Assembly: GCA_023411035.1 (NCBI GenBank)
Contig: JAEYPE010000101.1
Location: 1 to 39,858 of the forward strand
Source: Pseudomonadota bacterium
Lineage (GTDB): Bacteria; Pseudomonadota; Alphaproteobacteria; Azospirillales; Azospirillaceae
Direction: 5' to 3'
Length of the DNA stretch: 39,858 nucleotides
The notes beneath the pieces are model-generated. The model saw nothing but the letters and a program-made list of their open reading frames with translations, did no database searches and was not told the origin of the DNA. This document shows positions 8,342-17,201 of this stretch, piece after piece. Positions within the stretch are counted from its first letter, which is position 1, and each line of letters begins with the position of its first letter. The position numbers and the translations under genes are program-made.

Positions 8342-11300
8342 TTACTCCAAAATCCTGAATCCTGAAGGGACCTCGCCGGTGAATGGGACTATCCGCACCT
8401 TGGCGCCGACGCTTCCTTTCGGCCCTTGCGCGCACAGCAGCGCCACGATCTGATCGACGGCGTTCGACGGGCCGCCGAACAGCGCCTCCAGACCACCATT
8501 CCTCCGGTCCCGCACCCAGCCTTGCAGCGCGTGCAAATGGGCCTGCTTCCAGAGCCATGCCCGATACCCGGCGTTTTGCACCTCCCCATCGATCTGGACG
8601 GAGACGGACTTTCTCGGAACGGACCCGATCCGCGCCTCCGGCATCAATGCCTCGATCAGTGCGCCGGTAACATCCCGGGGCGTGCCGAAGATCGGGAAAT
8701 GGTGCAGCCCGGGGTCCGGGTTGGTGTTGACCTCGATCACGGTCCAGCGCTGCTCGTCCGGCGCCTTGGCGATGTCCTCGGCGATCAAGTCGAAGCCGAC
8801 ATGGGGCGGGGCGTAGATCGCCTCCCGGACCCTTACGGCAATCTCCAGAAAGCCGGGGTGGATGTCCCCGGTGACGTCCTTTCCTTCCCCGCCGGACCCG
8901 ATGTTCGCCACCATGTGCAACTGCACGTTCTGCCCATCCTCGGGAATCGAACCGCCGTCCATGCCCATGGCCGCGAGGTTCCGCAGCATCATGGGTGTCA
9001 GTTCGATCGGCTTTGCCCCGTGATGCGGATTGGAGCGGCGCCGCTCGTTCTTGGCCGCGATCAACTGCGCGATCGAATGCCGGCCGTCACCGACCACATA
9101 CGCCGGAATCCTCTGCGCCACCGCCCGCACGGCGTTGCCGATCACCAGGACGCGGTAATCGTTCCCCGTGAAGTGCTCCTCCACGAGAATCGTTTTCGGA
9201 CCCGTCTTTGCCGCGATCCTCCAGGCTTCGAGGAAATGTTCGCGCGTCCGGATGTTGGTTGACACCCCCTTGCCGCCTGAACCGCTCAGCGGCTTCACGA
9301 CGACCGGAGCATTCATGCCTTCGGCGAAGGTCCAGGCGCTGTCCGGGTCGGTGCTCGGGAAGATCCCGCCCCGCGGCGTGCTGATGTCCGCCCCTTCCAG
9401 AAGCTGCTTGGTCCAATTCTTGTCGTTGGACGCTCTGCGCGCGATCCTTCGCGTCATGCTGGGCATGACGAGGTTGAAGCCGACCTGCCGGCGTTCGCTG
9501 GAAACCACGGTCAGCAGCCTGCCGACGATCTTGACCCGCAGGTTCCTGGCGAACGCCGCCTGCCGCAGGAGGTCGACCTGCAGGGAATAATCGCGATCAA
9601 AGGAATCGCCGCCGCAGTTCTGGGGGTAGGCTGGCGCCGGGTCCAGGCGGACCGGGTCCGTGCTCCTCCAGGCGGTGTCGTGGGCACCGGCTTCGATGAA
9701 ATCGATGAGTTCGGCCGGAATGTGTAGGGCCGGCTTCCCGTAGGCCGCAAAATAGGGAATGGCGAGGGCCGGGTTCGTGTTGACCCCGATGACGCGGACA
9801 TTGTCGGGATCGGCGCCACGGGAGAAGTCGGACACGATGATGTCGAGCCCGAGCAGAGTCGCCCCCGGAATCGCCTCCCACACCTTCCTGGAGAGTTCCA
9901 GGATCGATGGATGGACGTGATCGATGACGCTGATGCCCTCCCCTCCCATGCCGACATCGGACACGGAAGCGAGTTGGACGTACTCTCCGTCCGCCGGGAC
10001 ATCCTTCAGCTTGCGCCCGGCCGCAAACAGCCCGTCGAAATTCGTGATGGGATGGGCGCTCAGCAGCGGGTTGCGCTGCCGGCGCGTGTTCTTCCGCTTG
10101 ACCAGAGTGGCGATCGAATTCTTCCCGTCGCCGATCACATAGGCGGGCACGCGGCATACTGCCGCCAGCACCTTGCCGCCGAGGACGAGGACGCGAAGCT
10201 CGTCCCCTTCCAGGTGGTCCTCGACGACGATGTCGGACCCGAAGGCGCTGGCCTTCTCCCAGGCCCGCCGGAAGGCCGTCTCGGTGCTGATGTCGCTGGA
10301 AACGCCGTTGCCGCCTTTGCCCTTGAGTGGCTTGACCACCTGTGGCTTTTCCCTGCCCTTGAAGTATTGCAGAGCGCTTTCGAATTCGTCGAACACATCA
10401 CCCGGAGGAACGGAAATCCCGCAGGAATCGAGCAGAATCTTGGTTATGTGCTTGTTGACGGCGATGGCGCAGCACACCACCGAAGGGTCAGGGGAAATCC
10501 TTGAAAAGATTGAGGTCCGCCCGTCCTTCGAGACACGGAAGTGGGATTTTCTCTCGACGGCGACCTCATACCCGCGCTTTGCCGCTTCTTCCTGAACCAG
10601 GGAGTGGCCGGCGCTGACGGCGCCAGGGTGGAAGGCGAGCCTGGTCCAGTCGTTCTCACCCGCCCGTACGATCTCCCGCAGGATGCCCTGGTTCGGGTTC
10701 CCGGCCTTCTCGGACGCCGCCCGCTGGGCGGGCTCTTTCACGGCAGCGGACAGTTCGGGAAAATAATGGCGCAGGATAGCGCGCGCCACGTTGACCGGGC
10801 GGCCATGGACGGGGAAGACCGCTCCCGTTAGGGCGGCGTCGGTGTCGATGGCGACGATCATGTGGTTGTCAGGGCGGGCGGGGCTGGTGAAGTCCTGGAC
10901 CAGGAAGTCCACCCTGCCATAGTCGAGGCCGGGGAACGCCGCCACCGCCCGCACGGCCCGCACCGCGTAGCTGGGGTGCAGATGGTCCAACACCGCGATC
11001 GCTTCGCCGCCCTTGCTGATGGCCGGTTCGTCGCCCAATGGAACCCGCTGTCCCGCCTCGGGCGTGGAGAACGGCGTCAGCCCCTGCCGCTTCAGAAAGC
11101 CGCGCGCCGTGTCGTCCAGTTCGATTGGAGGATGGAACACACTGAGCGCGCGCAGGCCATTCTTGGCGGCCACCAGCGCTTCGACGGTGTCGGTGCCGTT
11201 GCCCACCACATGGGCCGGCTCGCAGAGGAACGCCGCCACGGCCTTCATGCCGATCACCGGCACGCGCAGGGTCATGCCCTCGGCATGGTCGGCGACGGTC

Positions 11301-12862
11301 ACCCGGTCCGACCGGCGCAGCGCGGCGGCGACCGCCGTGCGGAACGCCTTCTCCGAGGAGACGACCTTGACGGTCGCCCTCCCCGCCGTCTGGGCATCGG
11401 TTGGACTGACGGCTTGCGGACGGCGGCGAGTGCGGAAGTAGGCCAGGGCGGCCTTCGCGTCTTCGAACGTCTGTTCGTGCCGGACACTCAGCTTCTGCCG
11501 GCTCAAGCGCTGTGCGACCACGCCCTTTCCGGCGATGAGCCGCTGTATCGGCACCGTGGTCAAAGCGTTCTGGTGGAACAGGCGCGTCTGTGTTCCGCTG
11601 GACAGCGCGTACTCCGACCGCGTGATGCGCTCCACCTCCAGGCCCAACCGTCCGGCCTCGGCCTGCATGATCGCGGCGGCCCGGCTGGTGTTGCCCTTCT
11701 GGGCCTTGATCGCTCGCAGAAGCCCCGACCCCGTGTGATCGTTCTCATGCTTTCGGATCTGAGCGAGGACGGCTTCGAGCCGCGTGCCGGACGAAGCCTG
11801 GGATGCGGCCGAGGGTCGCTTCCCGCTCGTGCCCTGCATCTCCTTCAGCAGCGCTTCATGGTTGTTCACGAAGTCCCGCCGCTCCGGTTTCAGCCTGGCC
11901 GCCGCTTCGAAACAGGACAGGGCCTGCTTTGGGCGTCCGGCGGCAAGGTGCAGGATGCCCGATTCGTTCTGGGCATCGGCAAGCGTGGCCTGTACGGACA
12001 AGGCCCGCTTGTAGGCCATCCCGGCCTCGTCCTTGCGTGCAGCTTCCAGCAGCGCTGTGCCGTAGCGGGCCCATGAGTCCGCCGAACCGGGCCGCAGCAC
12101 CACCAACCTGCACAACGTGTTCACGGCGTCATCCGGGCGCTTCATCCGGCGGAGGAGGTCCGCCCGCGCGGTCAGCCCCGCGGCGTTGTCCGGCAGAAGG
12201 GCGAGGAAGGTGTCCAGCGCGCTCAGGGCGGCGTCATGCTCCTGGCCCGCGATGCGGATCTTCGCCAGAAGCATCCATCCCCCGGCCAGTTCCGGCATCC
12301 GGGCCGTGGCCATCTCGATCATTGGGATAGCCAGCGCGGCCTCGTTCCGCTGCGCGGCGACCGCCGCCCCCTGAAGCAGGGTTTCGACATGGCCGGGACG
12401 GGCGGCGCGTGCCCGCTCGATCCAGGACCACGCCTCGTCCAGTTGGCCGCGGGCGGCAAGCACCTCGGAAAGCACCAACTGATTGTCGGGGGATTGGGCA
12501 TCACGTTCGATCAGAGCCCGTGCCAGCTGCTCGGCCTGCGCCACACGCCCCTGTGTCAGGCGCACCCTGACGGCGGTGCGCAGCACCTCCTCTCCGTCAG
12601 GGGCGAGGGCCAAGGCCCGCGAAAGGGCCGGGTCGGCATGGTTGGGCAAATCGCCGAGCATGCAGGCAAGCGACAGCAGCGCCCAGGCCAACGCGTCGTC
12701 CTGGTTCGCCATGAGGTGGGGCCTCAGCACCTCCAGCATCCGCGGGTACCGTCCTGCCAGACGATGCGCGATGGCCTCCCGGCATTCAGCCGACCAGTCG
12801 GCACGCGGAGCGGTCATGGCGGACTCTGCCGAAGGCGCAGGAGAGGACAACGTAGAAGACAT
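8342..12862 (-). CDS. TPR protein with three CphA-like ATP-grasp modules and C-terminal acylphosphatase domain
   Basis: A 1506-residue protein. Residues ~1-340 are TPR-like helical repeats. Three ATP-grasp modules related to the cyanophycin synthetase ligase domain follow. The first (~350-710) lacks the ATP-loop glycines and has AIDTD in place of the metal-binding ExN motif, so it looks dead. The second has a good loop (VVKPLKGKGGNGV, ~840) but GVNTN instead of EVNTN. The third is intact (VVVKPLSGSGGKGV ~1187; VIEVNTNP ~1372). Residues ~1417-1505 resemble acylphosphatase, keeping the catalytic arginine (GYR) but with GWVRD where GWVRN is usual. The start at 12862 was chosen because it aligns with the paralogue starting at 27694; the frame is open to 12934. 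Substrate unknown; ATP-dependent amide bond formation is the family chemistry. Confidence 0.85.
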   Translation of the reverse strand: MSSTLSSPAPSAESAMTAPRADWSAECREAIAHRLAGRYPRMLEVLRPHLMANQDDALAWALLSLACMLGDLPNHADPALSRALALAPDGEEVLRTAVRVRLTQGRVAQAEQLARALIERDAQSPDNQLVLSEVLAARGQLDEAWSWIERARAARPGHVETLLQGAAVAAQRNEAALAIPMIEMATARMPELAGGWMLLAKIRIAGQEHDAALSALDTFLALLPDNAAGLTARADLLRRMKRPDDAVNTLCRLVVLRPGSADSWARYGTALLEAARKDEAGMAYKRALSVQATLADAQNESGILHLAAGRPKQALSCFEAAARLKPERRDFVNNHEALLKEMQGTSGKRPSAASQASSGTRLEAVLAQIRKHENDHTGSGLLRAIKAQKGNTSRAAAIMQAEAGRLGLEVERITRSEYALSSGTQTRLFHQNALTTVPIQRLIAGKGVVAQRLSRQKLSVRHEQTFEDAKAALAYFRTRRRPQAVSPTDAQTAGRATVKVVSSEKAFRTAVAAALRRSDRVTVADHAEGMTLRVPVIGMKAVAAFLCEPAHVVGNGTDTVEALVAAKNGLRALSVFHPPIELDDTARGFLKRQGLTPFSTPEAGQRVPLGDEPAISKGGEAIAVLDHLHPSYAVRAVRAVAAFPGLDYGRVDFLVQDFTSPARPDNHMIVAIDTDAALTGAVFPVHGRPVNVARAILRHYFPELSAAVKEPAQRAASEKAGNPNQGILREIVRAGENDWTRLAFHPGAVSAGHSLVQEEAAKRGYEVAVERKSHFRVSKDGRTSIFSRISPDPSVVCCAIAVNKHITKILLDSCGISVPPGDVFDEFESALQYFKGREKPQVVKPLKGKGGNGVSSDISTETAFRRAWEKASAFGSDIVVEDHLEGDELRVLVLGGKVLAAVCRVPAYVIGDGKNSIATLVKRKNTRRQRNPLLSAHPITNFDGLFAAGRKLKDVPADGEYVQLASVSDVGMGGEGISVIDHVHPSILELSRKVWEAIPGATLLGLDIIVSDFSRGADPDNVRVIGVNTNPALAIPYFAAYGKPALHIPAELIDFIEAGAHDTAWRSTDPVRLDPAPAYPQNCGGDSFDRDYSLQVDLLRQAAFARNLRVKIVGRLLTVVSSERRQVGFNLVMPSMTRRIARRASNDKNWTKQLLEGADISTPRGGIFPSTDPDSAWTFAEGMNAPVVVKPLSGSGGKGVSTNIRTREHFLEAWRIAAKTGPKTILVEEHFTGNDYRVLVIGNAVRAVAQRIPAYVVGDGRHSIAQLIAAKNERRRSNPHHGAKPIELTPMMLRNLAAMGMDGGSIPEDGQNVQLHMVANIGSGGEGKDVTGDIHPGFLEIAVRVREAIYAPPHVGFDLIAEDIAKAPDEQRWTVIEVNTNPDPGLHHFPIFGTPRDVTGALIEALMPEARIGSVPRKSVSVQIDGEVQNAGYRAWLWKQAHLHALQGWVRDRRNGGLEALFGGPSNAVDQIVALLCAQGPKGSVGAKVRIVPFTGEVPSGFRILE
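12656..12781 (-). repeat. TPR-coding segment duplicated in inverted orientation (partner 27766-27891)
   Basis: Read on the minus strand, this 126-nt stretch matches 27766-27891 on the plus strand at about 115 of 126 positions by hand alignment. It encodes REAIAHRLAGRYP and the following ~30 residues in both proteins. Flanking DNA diverges quickly on both sides. Confidence 0.85.
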
Positions 12863-12870
12863 CCGATACC

Positions 12871-12884
12871 CCACGGAAACGTGG
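12871..12884 (-). promoter_or_regulatory. Small hairpin just upstream of the triple ATP-grasp gene
   Basis: Perfect 5-bp arms CCACG and CGTGG with a 4-nt loop end eight bases before the chosen ATG, close to the ribosome binding position. It could limit translation initiation. No experimental support. Confidence 0.3.
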
Positions 12885-13038
12885 CATGGCGAGCCGGGCA
12901 CATACACAGGGCTGATCTGCCCACCAGCGGACATGGCGATCAGACACTATTACAGCTCCCCATCGTCCTTGACGGGGATCGGGCCGCGCCGCGGGCGCCT
13001 TCCGGGAGAATGGGCACCGGGCTCGCCGGAGGCCGTTC

Positions 13039-13053
13039 GGCATGAGTCATGCC
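13039..13053. promoter_or_regulatory. 15-bp palindrome, candidate operator
   Basis: GGCATGA and TCATGCC flank a single central G, a perfect inverted repeat. It sits in the 223-bp space between the PrpD-fusion gene and the triple ATP-grasp gene. It is a good size for a dimeric regulator site, which would give the downstream gene its own control. No matching consensus is recognised. Confidence 0.4.
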
Positions 13054-13085
13054 TCCATGGTCCCCCGGCGGGCGGTACGGAGGGA

Positions 13086-16000
13086 TCATCCGGATTTACG
13101 TAGGTGAGTCGTCAGATCCCGGATGTCCTCCACGGTCTCCATCCTGCCGACGATGGCAATAACCTTCTCCGCAGCCTCCTTCCCAAGGATACCCGAGGTG
13201 TTGGCAAGGAATCTCGCGACGATTTCCTCCTGCGAGAAGAACGTGGTCGGATCGCCCTTCGCCAGATTGACCTTGAGGCTGCCGGTCCGCCCATCCTTGA
13301 GAGTCACCGTGACGGCAGCCGGCCGCGCCTTTGCCGGGTAATGGCGCCCGAGGATGCGATCGGACGTGATCTCGATCTTGTCTGAGATTTCCTTGACGCG
13401 GGGGTCCTTGATGCAGTCGGCCTCGAATTGCCGCACGGTCAGCTCGCCATCGATGACGGCGCGTGACAGGCAGTAAAACAGGTTGAACTCGGCTTTCTTG
13501 TAGGGCATGTCCGGATCGGGCCGCTTGCGGGCGACATACATTCCGGCCGGAAGCTGCCGGACCGCGATTTTGGCGACGTCCTCAGCCCCGAAGTTCATTT
13601 CCTTCCTGAGCCGCAGGAGCGCCTCGATGGCGCTGTGGGTCATCCGGCAGGTCGGGTAAGGCTTGAGGTAGATGTTCATGATCTCGAACACGCGGCCGAG
13701 CCCACGCTCCACGAAGCGCGGGGAAAGCTCCGGCTCGTCCTGAATCCTCGGCCCCTTCTGACCGGCACCGGCTTCGAAAGCCGCCTCGATGCCGACTCGG
13801 GCGCACAGCCCTTTCGAATAGGGGTCCAGGGCGCCCGCCGGCTTGCGGGTGCCGGACCGGGACGGAGAGGCATAGCCGGCAAGCCCCATGGCGGTCGATA
13901 TCTCGGCGGCGGAGCGCCCTTGCAGACGCGCCGCAATGGCGGCGGCGGCGTAGAAGCCGCTCTTCGGCTTGACCTTGCGGCCCCTGATCTTGCAGGCGAC
14001 ATCATAGCCGGCGACGATCGCGGCCAGCAGTTCCCTGCCGCTGCAGGCGAGGCGCTCGCCCTCCGCCAGAGCCGTGGGGATGACGACGCGCCCCGGATGC
14101 GCCGCCCCTCCGGTCGCGGCGGCGACCCTGTGACCGTCGTTGAAATCGTGAATCTGGGCGAAGGCGGCGTTCGCGAAGCCGGCGATGTGGCTCGAACAGC
14201 GCACGTCCGTCCCGATCACCGTCGACTGGTGTCCCCCTCCCATCTCCTGGGCGAGGCGGATGTACGGAACGGCGCTCGGATGCCCGGCGCCCAGCACCGA
14301 AGTGCCCAAGGCGTCGAGGAGAAGAACCTTCGTGCGTTCGATCACGGACGCCGGGATATCCTCATAGCGGAGGTCGTGGACGTAGGCGGAGATTTCCCGG
14401 TCATCGGCTCCCTGTTCATCGGCACTCCGGTCGTCGGCCCCCTGCGCATCCTCCTCCTCCTCGGCCTCCGGTGACACCGGCTCCAGCACGGACACCGCGG
14501 CCGCGGACGGCACGATGGGGCTGGGGACCGCGCCGAGGCTGCCCGATGCCTGCTCCTTGCCCTGTCCCTCCAGGGGGCGCATCAGCACTTCGGCGGCCTT
14601 GGCCGCGGACGGACCGCTCCTGGCGCTCACGCGCAGGGCGTCGGTCGGCGGCGCAACGGCAGCCGTGGCTTCGGCTTTCGGGAACACGCCGTCGACGAGC
14701 GCTCCGGCGACATCACGCCCTGGACCGGCCCAGGGGAAATGGTGCATGGCCAAGCCCGGATTGGCATCGACCTCGAGCGCAGCCCAGACCTGGGACTTGG
14801 GCGCCGCCGTGATGTCCTGGGCGACCAGATCCACCCCGCAATACGCCAAACCGGGGAACGTCGCCCAGACCCGCTCGGCGATCCTGCGGAAGGCCGGATG
14901 CACCAGTTCCGTGACGTCCTCGATTTCTCCGCCGAGAGCAACGTCGGAGCCGGGCTGCAACCGCAGCCGCTCTCCCGGTGCCAACACGGTGCTCAACGTG
15001 ACCCCCTGGTCACGCAGCAGGTCTTCCGAAACCTGCACCGGATGTTTGCGGAGATACGGGTTCAGGGCGCGGCAGGCGTTCTTCTGATCGATCAGCTCGG
15101 AGACGCTGCGCTGTCCATCGCCGATCACATGCGCCGGCCAGCGCCGGACCGCCGCGACGAACCGCCCGCCGATGACCAGCAGGCGATAGTCGCCGCCCTC
15201 CACATGGCGCTCCACGACGATGCGGTTACGGCCTCCCAGAACGCCGGAACGGGCGGAGCCCGCCATGGCGAAAGCCTCCTCGAAACTCGCTTTGTCCTTG
15301 GCGTTGGCGACGATTCCCTTCCCGGCCTTCGTCCAGGCCGGCTTGACGGCGACAGGCCCCCGGAGTTTCCTGGCGAAGCTCCAGGCCGCCTCGGTTCCGG
15401 ATCGGAAGAATGTCCGCCCCTCCGGCGTGCGGATTCCCGCCGCCTTGAGAAGCAGCTTTACCTGATGTCTTGCGCTCGTGATCTTGAAAGCCGGCCAGCT
15501 CGTGCTTTCCGGCATGTTGCGATACCAATACTGTACGGTCTCGTCCTTCTTCAGGCGCCAGAGCTTGCCCGCCGAGTCGAGGGGAGTGATTCCCCTCTCC
15601 CTGGCGGCGCGCACAACCAGGAACCGTTCCAGTGACAGTTTGCCGGTATCGACGAGAGAAGCGTCCCGGGGCTCGACACGGCGAGCGACGCCCGTGTCCG
15701 GACGCCTCAGATCCTCAAGCCTTCCTTTGTAATCCTCGACGCTGAACCGCAGCAATCGTCCCACGACGTCGCGGCATTGCCCAACCACGGGGAAATGGTG
15801 GTGAGGCAAGCTTGGGGCCGCGTTCGCCTCGATCACCGCCCACTTCTGACTGTCCGGCGACGCCGTGATGTCTTGCGCGATGATGTCCACGCCGACATGG
15901 CCAAGGCGCGGCAGAACACTGGCGACCCGTTCGGCGACCCTGCGGAAGTCGGGGTGGACTCGCTCGGTGACGTCGATGTGGAAGCCGCCGGCCGTGACGT

Positions 16001-16847
16001 TCGCGATCAGCGAGAGCTGTACCCTCTGGCCTTCCTTCGGGATCGAATGCTGGTCCAGCCCCTGGTCCCTGAGATGCTTCAGGATCGGAACGGTGAAGGT
16101 GATGGGCGGCTTGGTGGTCAGGTTGGGAAGCAGCTTCCGTTCCTGGTTCTTCAGATCCACCAACTGAGCGATCGTCGACTTGCCGTCGCCTATCACTTCC
16201 GACGGTCGCCGGATCGTCGCAGCCGCAAAGCGGCCTCCGATCACCATGATACGGTGGTCGTCGCCGCGAATCATTTCCTCAACGATGATCTGCTGGGCTG
16301 AAAAGCGGCTCGCCATCTCCCAGGCATCGTTGAAGGTCTTGCGGTCGCTGATGTTCGTGAGAACGCCGCGCCCTTCCGCTTCGGAAGTTGGTTTCACGAC
16401 CAGGGGGAAGCCGATGGACCGCGCCCAATTCCATGCGGCCTTTTTCTGATTATTATTGAAAACACTGCCTTTCGGAACGGAGATACCCGCTCTTTCCAGG
16501 ATCTTCTTTGCATATTTCTTATTCCGGCAGGCGTAATGAGCCGCCGCGGATGTAAAGGGCGAGGTCGTATCGGGGAGGAAGAAGGCTCCGTACGGATGTC
16601 CGATGGAAACCAAGTTGGACTTGCTGACCTTGAAGGAAAGCCCGATCCGAGACGCCGCATCGGCCAGAAGCCGATACGCCGGGTTCTCCATGAAGCGAGA
16701 AAAATCGTGCTTGATAATGGGGGCGAAGCACTCTTCCGGCCGGCTCTCCCGCAAGCTTCCCGGCGGAGTAAACGTGGGGACATCACGAGATTTGAGCCGC
16801 TCCTTCTGGCTGTCAAGAACAGCAGCCTCTGCAACGAGAAAGTCCAT
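13086..16847 (-). CDS. Two CphA-like ATP-grasp modules fused to an MmgE/PrpD-family domain
   Basis: A 1253-residue fusion. Module one (~20-375) has the ATP loop VVKPTSEAEGRGV (~147) and VIEANAAP (~335). Module two (~390-710) has VAVKPAWTKAGKGI (~497) and ALEVDANPG (~687), with D for the usual N. A low-complexity Ala/Glu/Asp linker (~715-815) leads to an MmgE/PrpD domain (~818-1253) beginning SAYVHDLRYEDIP. PrpD landmarks include NDGH and HPGRVVIP; the expected K-x-x-H motif appears as SKGLCAR, so one catalytic histidine may be lost. The family includes 2-methylcitrate dehydratase and cis-aconitate decarboxylase. The ATG follows AAGGGGC. A possible reading is that the PrpD part makes or alters a carboxylic acid that the ligase modules join to an amine. 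This fusion is not one I recognise. Confidence 0.85.
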   Translation of the reverse strand: MDFLVAEAAVLDSQKERLKSRDVPTFTPPGSLRESRPEECFAPIIKHDFSRFMENPAYRLLADAASRIGLSFKVSKSNLVSIGHPYGAFFLPDTTSPFTSAAAHYACRNKKYAKKILERAGISVPKGSVFNNNQKKAAWNWARSIGFPLVVKPTSEAEGRGVLTNISDRKTFNDAWEMASRFSAQQIIVEEMIRGDDHRIMVIGGRFAAATIRRPSEVIGDGKSTIAQLVDLKNQERKLLPNLTTKPPITFTVPILKHLRDQGLDQHSIPKEGQRVQLSLIANVTAGGFHIDVTERVHPDFRRVAERVASVLPRLGHVGVDIIAQDITASPDSQKWAVIEANAAPSLPHHHFPVVGQCRDVVGRLLRFSVEDYKGRLEDLRRPDTGVARRVEPRDASLVDTGKLSLERFLVVRAARERGITPLDSAGKLWRLKKDETVQYWYRNMPESTSWPAFKITSARHQVKLLLKAAGIRTPEGRTFFRSGTEAAWSFARKLRGPVAVKPAWTKAGKGIVANAKDKASFEEAFAMAGSARSGVLGGRNRIVVERHVEGGDYRLLVIGGRFVAAVRRWPAHVIGDGQRSVSELIDQKNACRALNPYLRKHPVQVSEDLLRDQGVTLSTVLAPGERLRLQPGSDVALGGEIEDVTELVHPAFRRIAERVWATFPGLAYCGVDLVAQDITAAPKSQVWAALEVDANPGLAMHHFPWAGPGRDVAGALVDGVFPKAEATAAVAPPTDALRVSARSGPSAAKAAEVLMRPLEGQGKEQASGSLGAVPSPIVPSAAAVSVLEPVSPEAEEEEDAQGADDRSADEQGADDREISAYVHDLRYEDIPASVIERTKVLLLDALGTSVLGAGHPSAVPYIRLAQEMGGGHQSTVIGTDVRCSSHIAGFANAAFAQIHDFNDGHRVAAATGGAAHPGRVVIPTALAEGERLACSGRELLAAIVAGYDVACKIRGRKVKPKSGFYAAAAIAARLQGRSAAEISTAMGLAGYASPSRSGTRKPAGALDPYSKGLCARVGIEAAFEAGAGQKGPRIQDEPELSPRFVERGLGRVFEIMNIYLKPYPTCRMTHSAIEALLRLRKEMNFGAEDVAKIAVRQLPAGMYVARKRPDPDMPYKKAEFNLFYCLSRAVIDGELTVRQFEADCIKDPRVKEISDKIEITSDRILGRHYPAKARPAAVTVTLKDGRTGSLKVNLAKGDPTTFFSQEEIVARFLANTSGILGKEAAEKVIAIVGRMETVEDIRDLTTHLRKSG

Positions 16848-16888
16848 TTTGCCCCTTGGGAATACGTAGCGGGAGATGGTCCGGAATT

Positions 16889-16905
16889 ACCTTACGAGAT
16901 AAGGT
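16889..16905. promoter_or_regulatory. Inverted repeat between promoter and PrpD-fusion gene
   Basis: ACCTTA and TAAGGT flank CGAGA, perfect 6-bp arms. It lies just downstream of the predicted -10 element on the minus strand, about 40 bases before the start codon. It is well placed for a repressor or for an RNA hairpin in the leader. Confidence 0.4.
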
Positions 16906-16920
16906 TATCTTCTTTCCGTT

Positions 16921-16949
16921 AGACTATCCGAATCGGCGAATTCACGCAA
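16921..16949 (-). promoter_or_regulatory. Sigma70-like promoter for the ATP-grasp arm
   Basis: On the minus strand TTGCGT (16949-16944) and TAGTCT (16926-16921) are separated by 17 nt. The -10 lies about 75 nt before the start codon at 16847. The 354-bp space behind hlyD makes an own promoter for the ATP-grasp genes plausible. Confidence 0.4.
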
Positions 16950-17201
16950 GATAGGCTCGACTGAGTTGAGCGCAACCGCTTCAGCAAGCCGCAAAGGAGT
17001 GAAAGGTCGAGGTGCATTTGCGATCCCGAAGCGCTCTACGACCGGAAGGCTCCGTCTTGGCCTTCCCCCCGCTGGCACCGCGCGCCATTCTCGATCATTC
17101 TCGGCTTTGCCGGACCGGCGCCGGGCTTTGCGTGCGATCCACCCACTCCCGGAGTTCCTGCTCCTGGTCCTGGGTGGACGCCTCGCGACGGCGGCACCGG
17201 T
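16950..17201. other. Intergenic stretch, no gene seen
   Basis: GC-rich sequence between the hlyD-type stop and the promoter of the PrpD-fusion gene. Short open frames exist on both strands (for example 16966-17205 plus), but none has a convincing ribosome binding site or recognisable protein. No terminator with a T-tract was found. Confidence 0.5.

Noticed and set aside
12863..12934. Longer start of the triple ATP-grasp protein at 12934
   Set aside because: The extra residues do not match the paralogue at 27694, whose N-terminus aligns with the ATG at 12862.
12955..12995. Possible terminator after the PrpD-fusion gene
   Set aside because: Only 4-5 bp arms with a long loop and no T-tract.
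8342..16847. Calling the multi-ATP-grasp proteins cyanophycin synthetases
   Set aside because: They lack the Mur-ligase-like C-terminal half and the CphA N-terminal domain; only the ATP-grasp part is shared.
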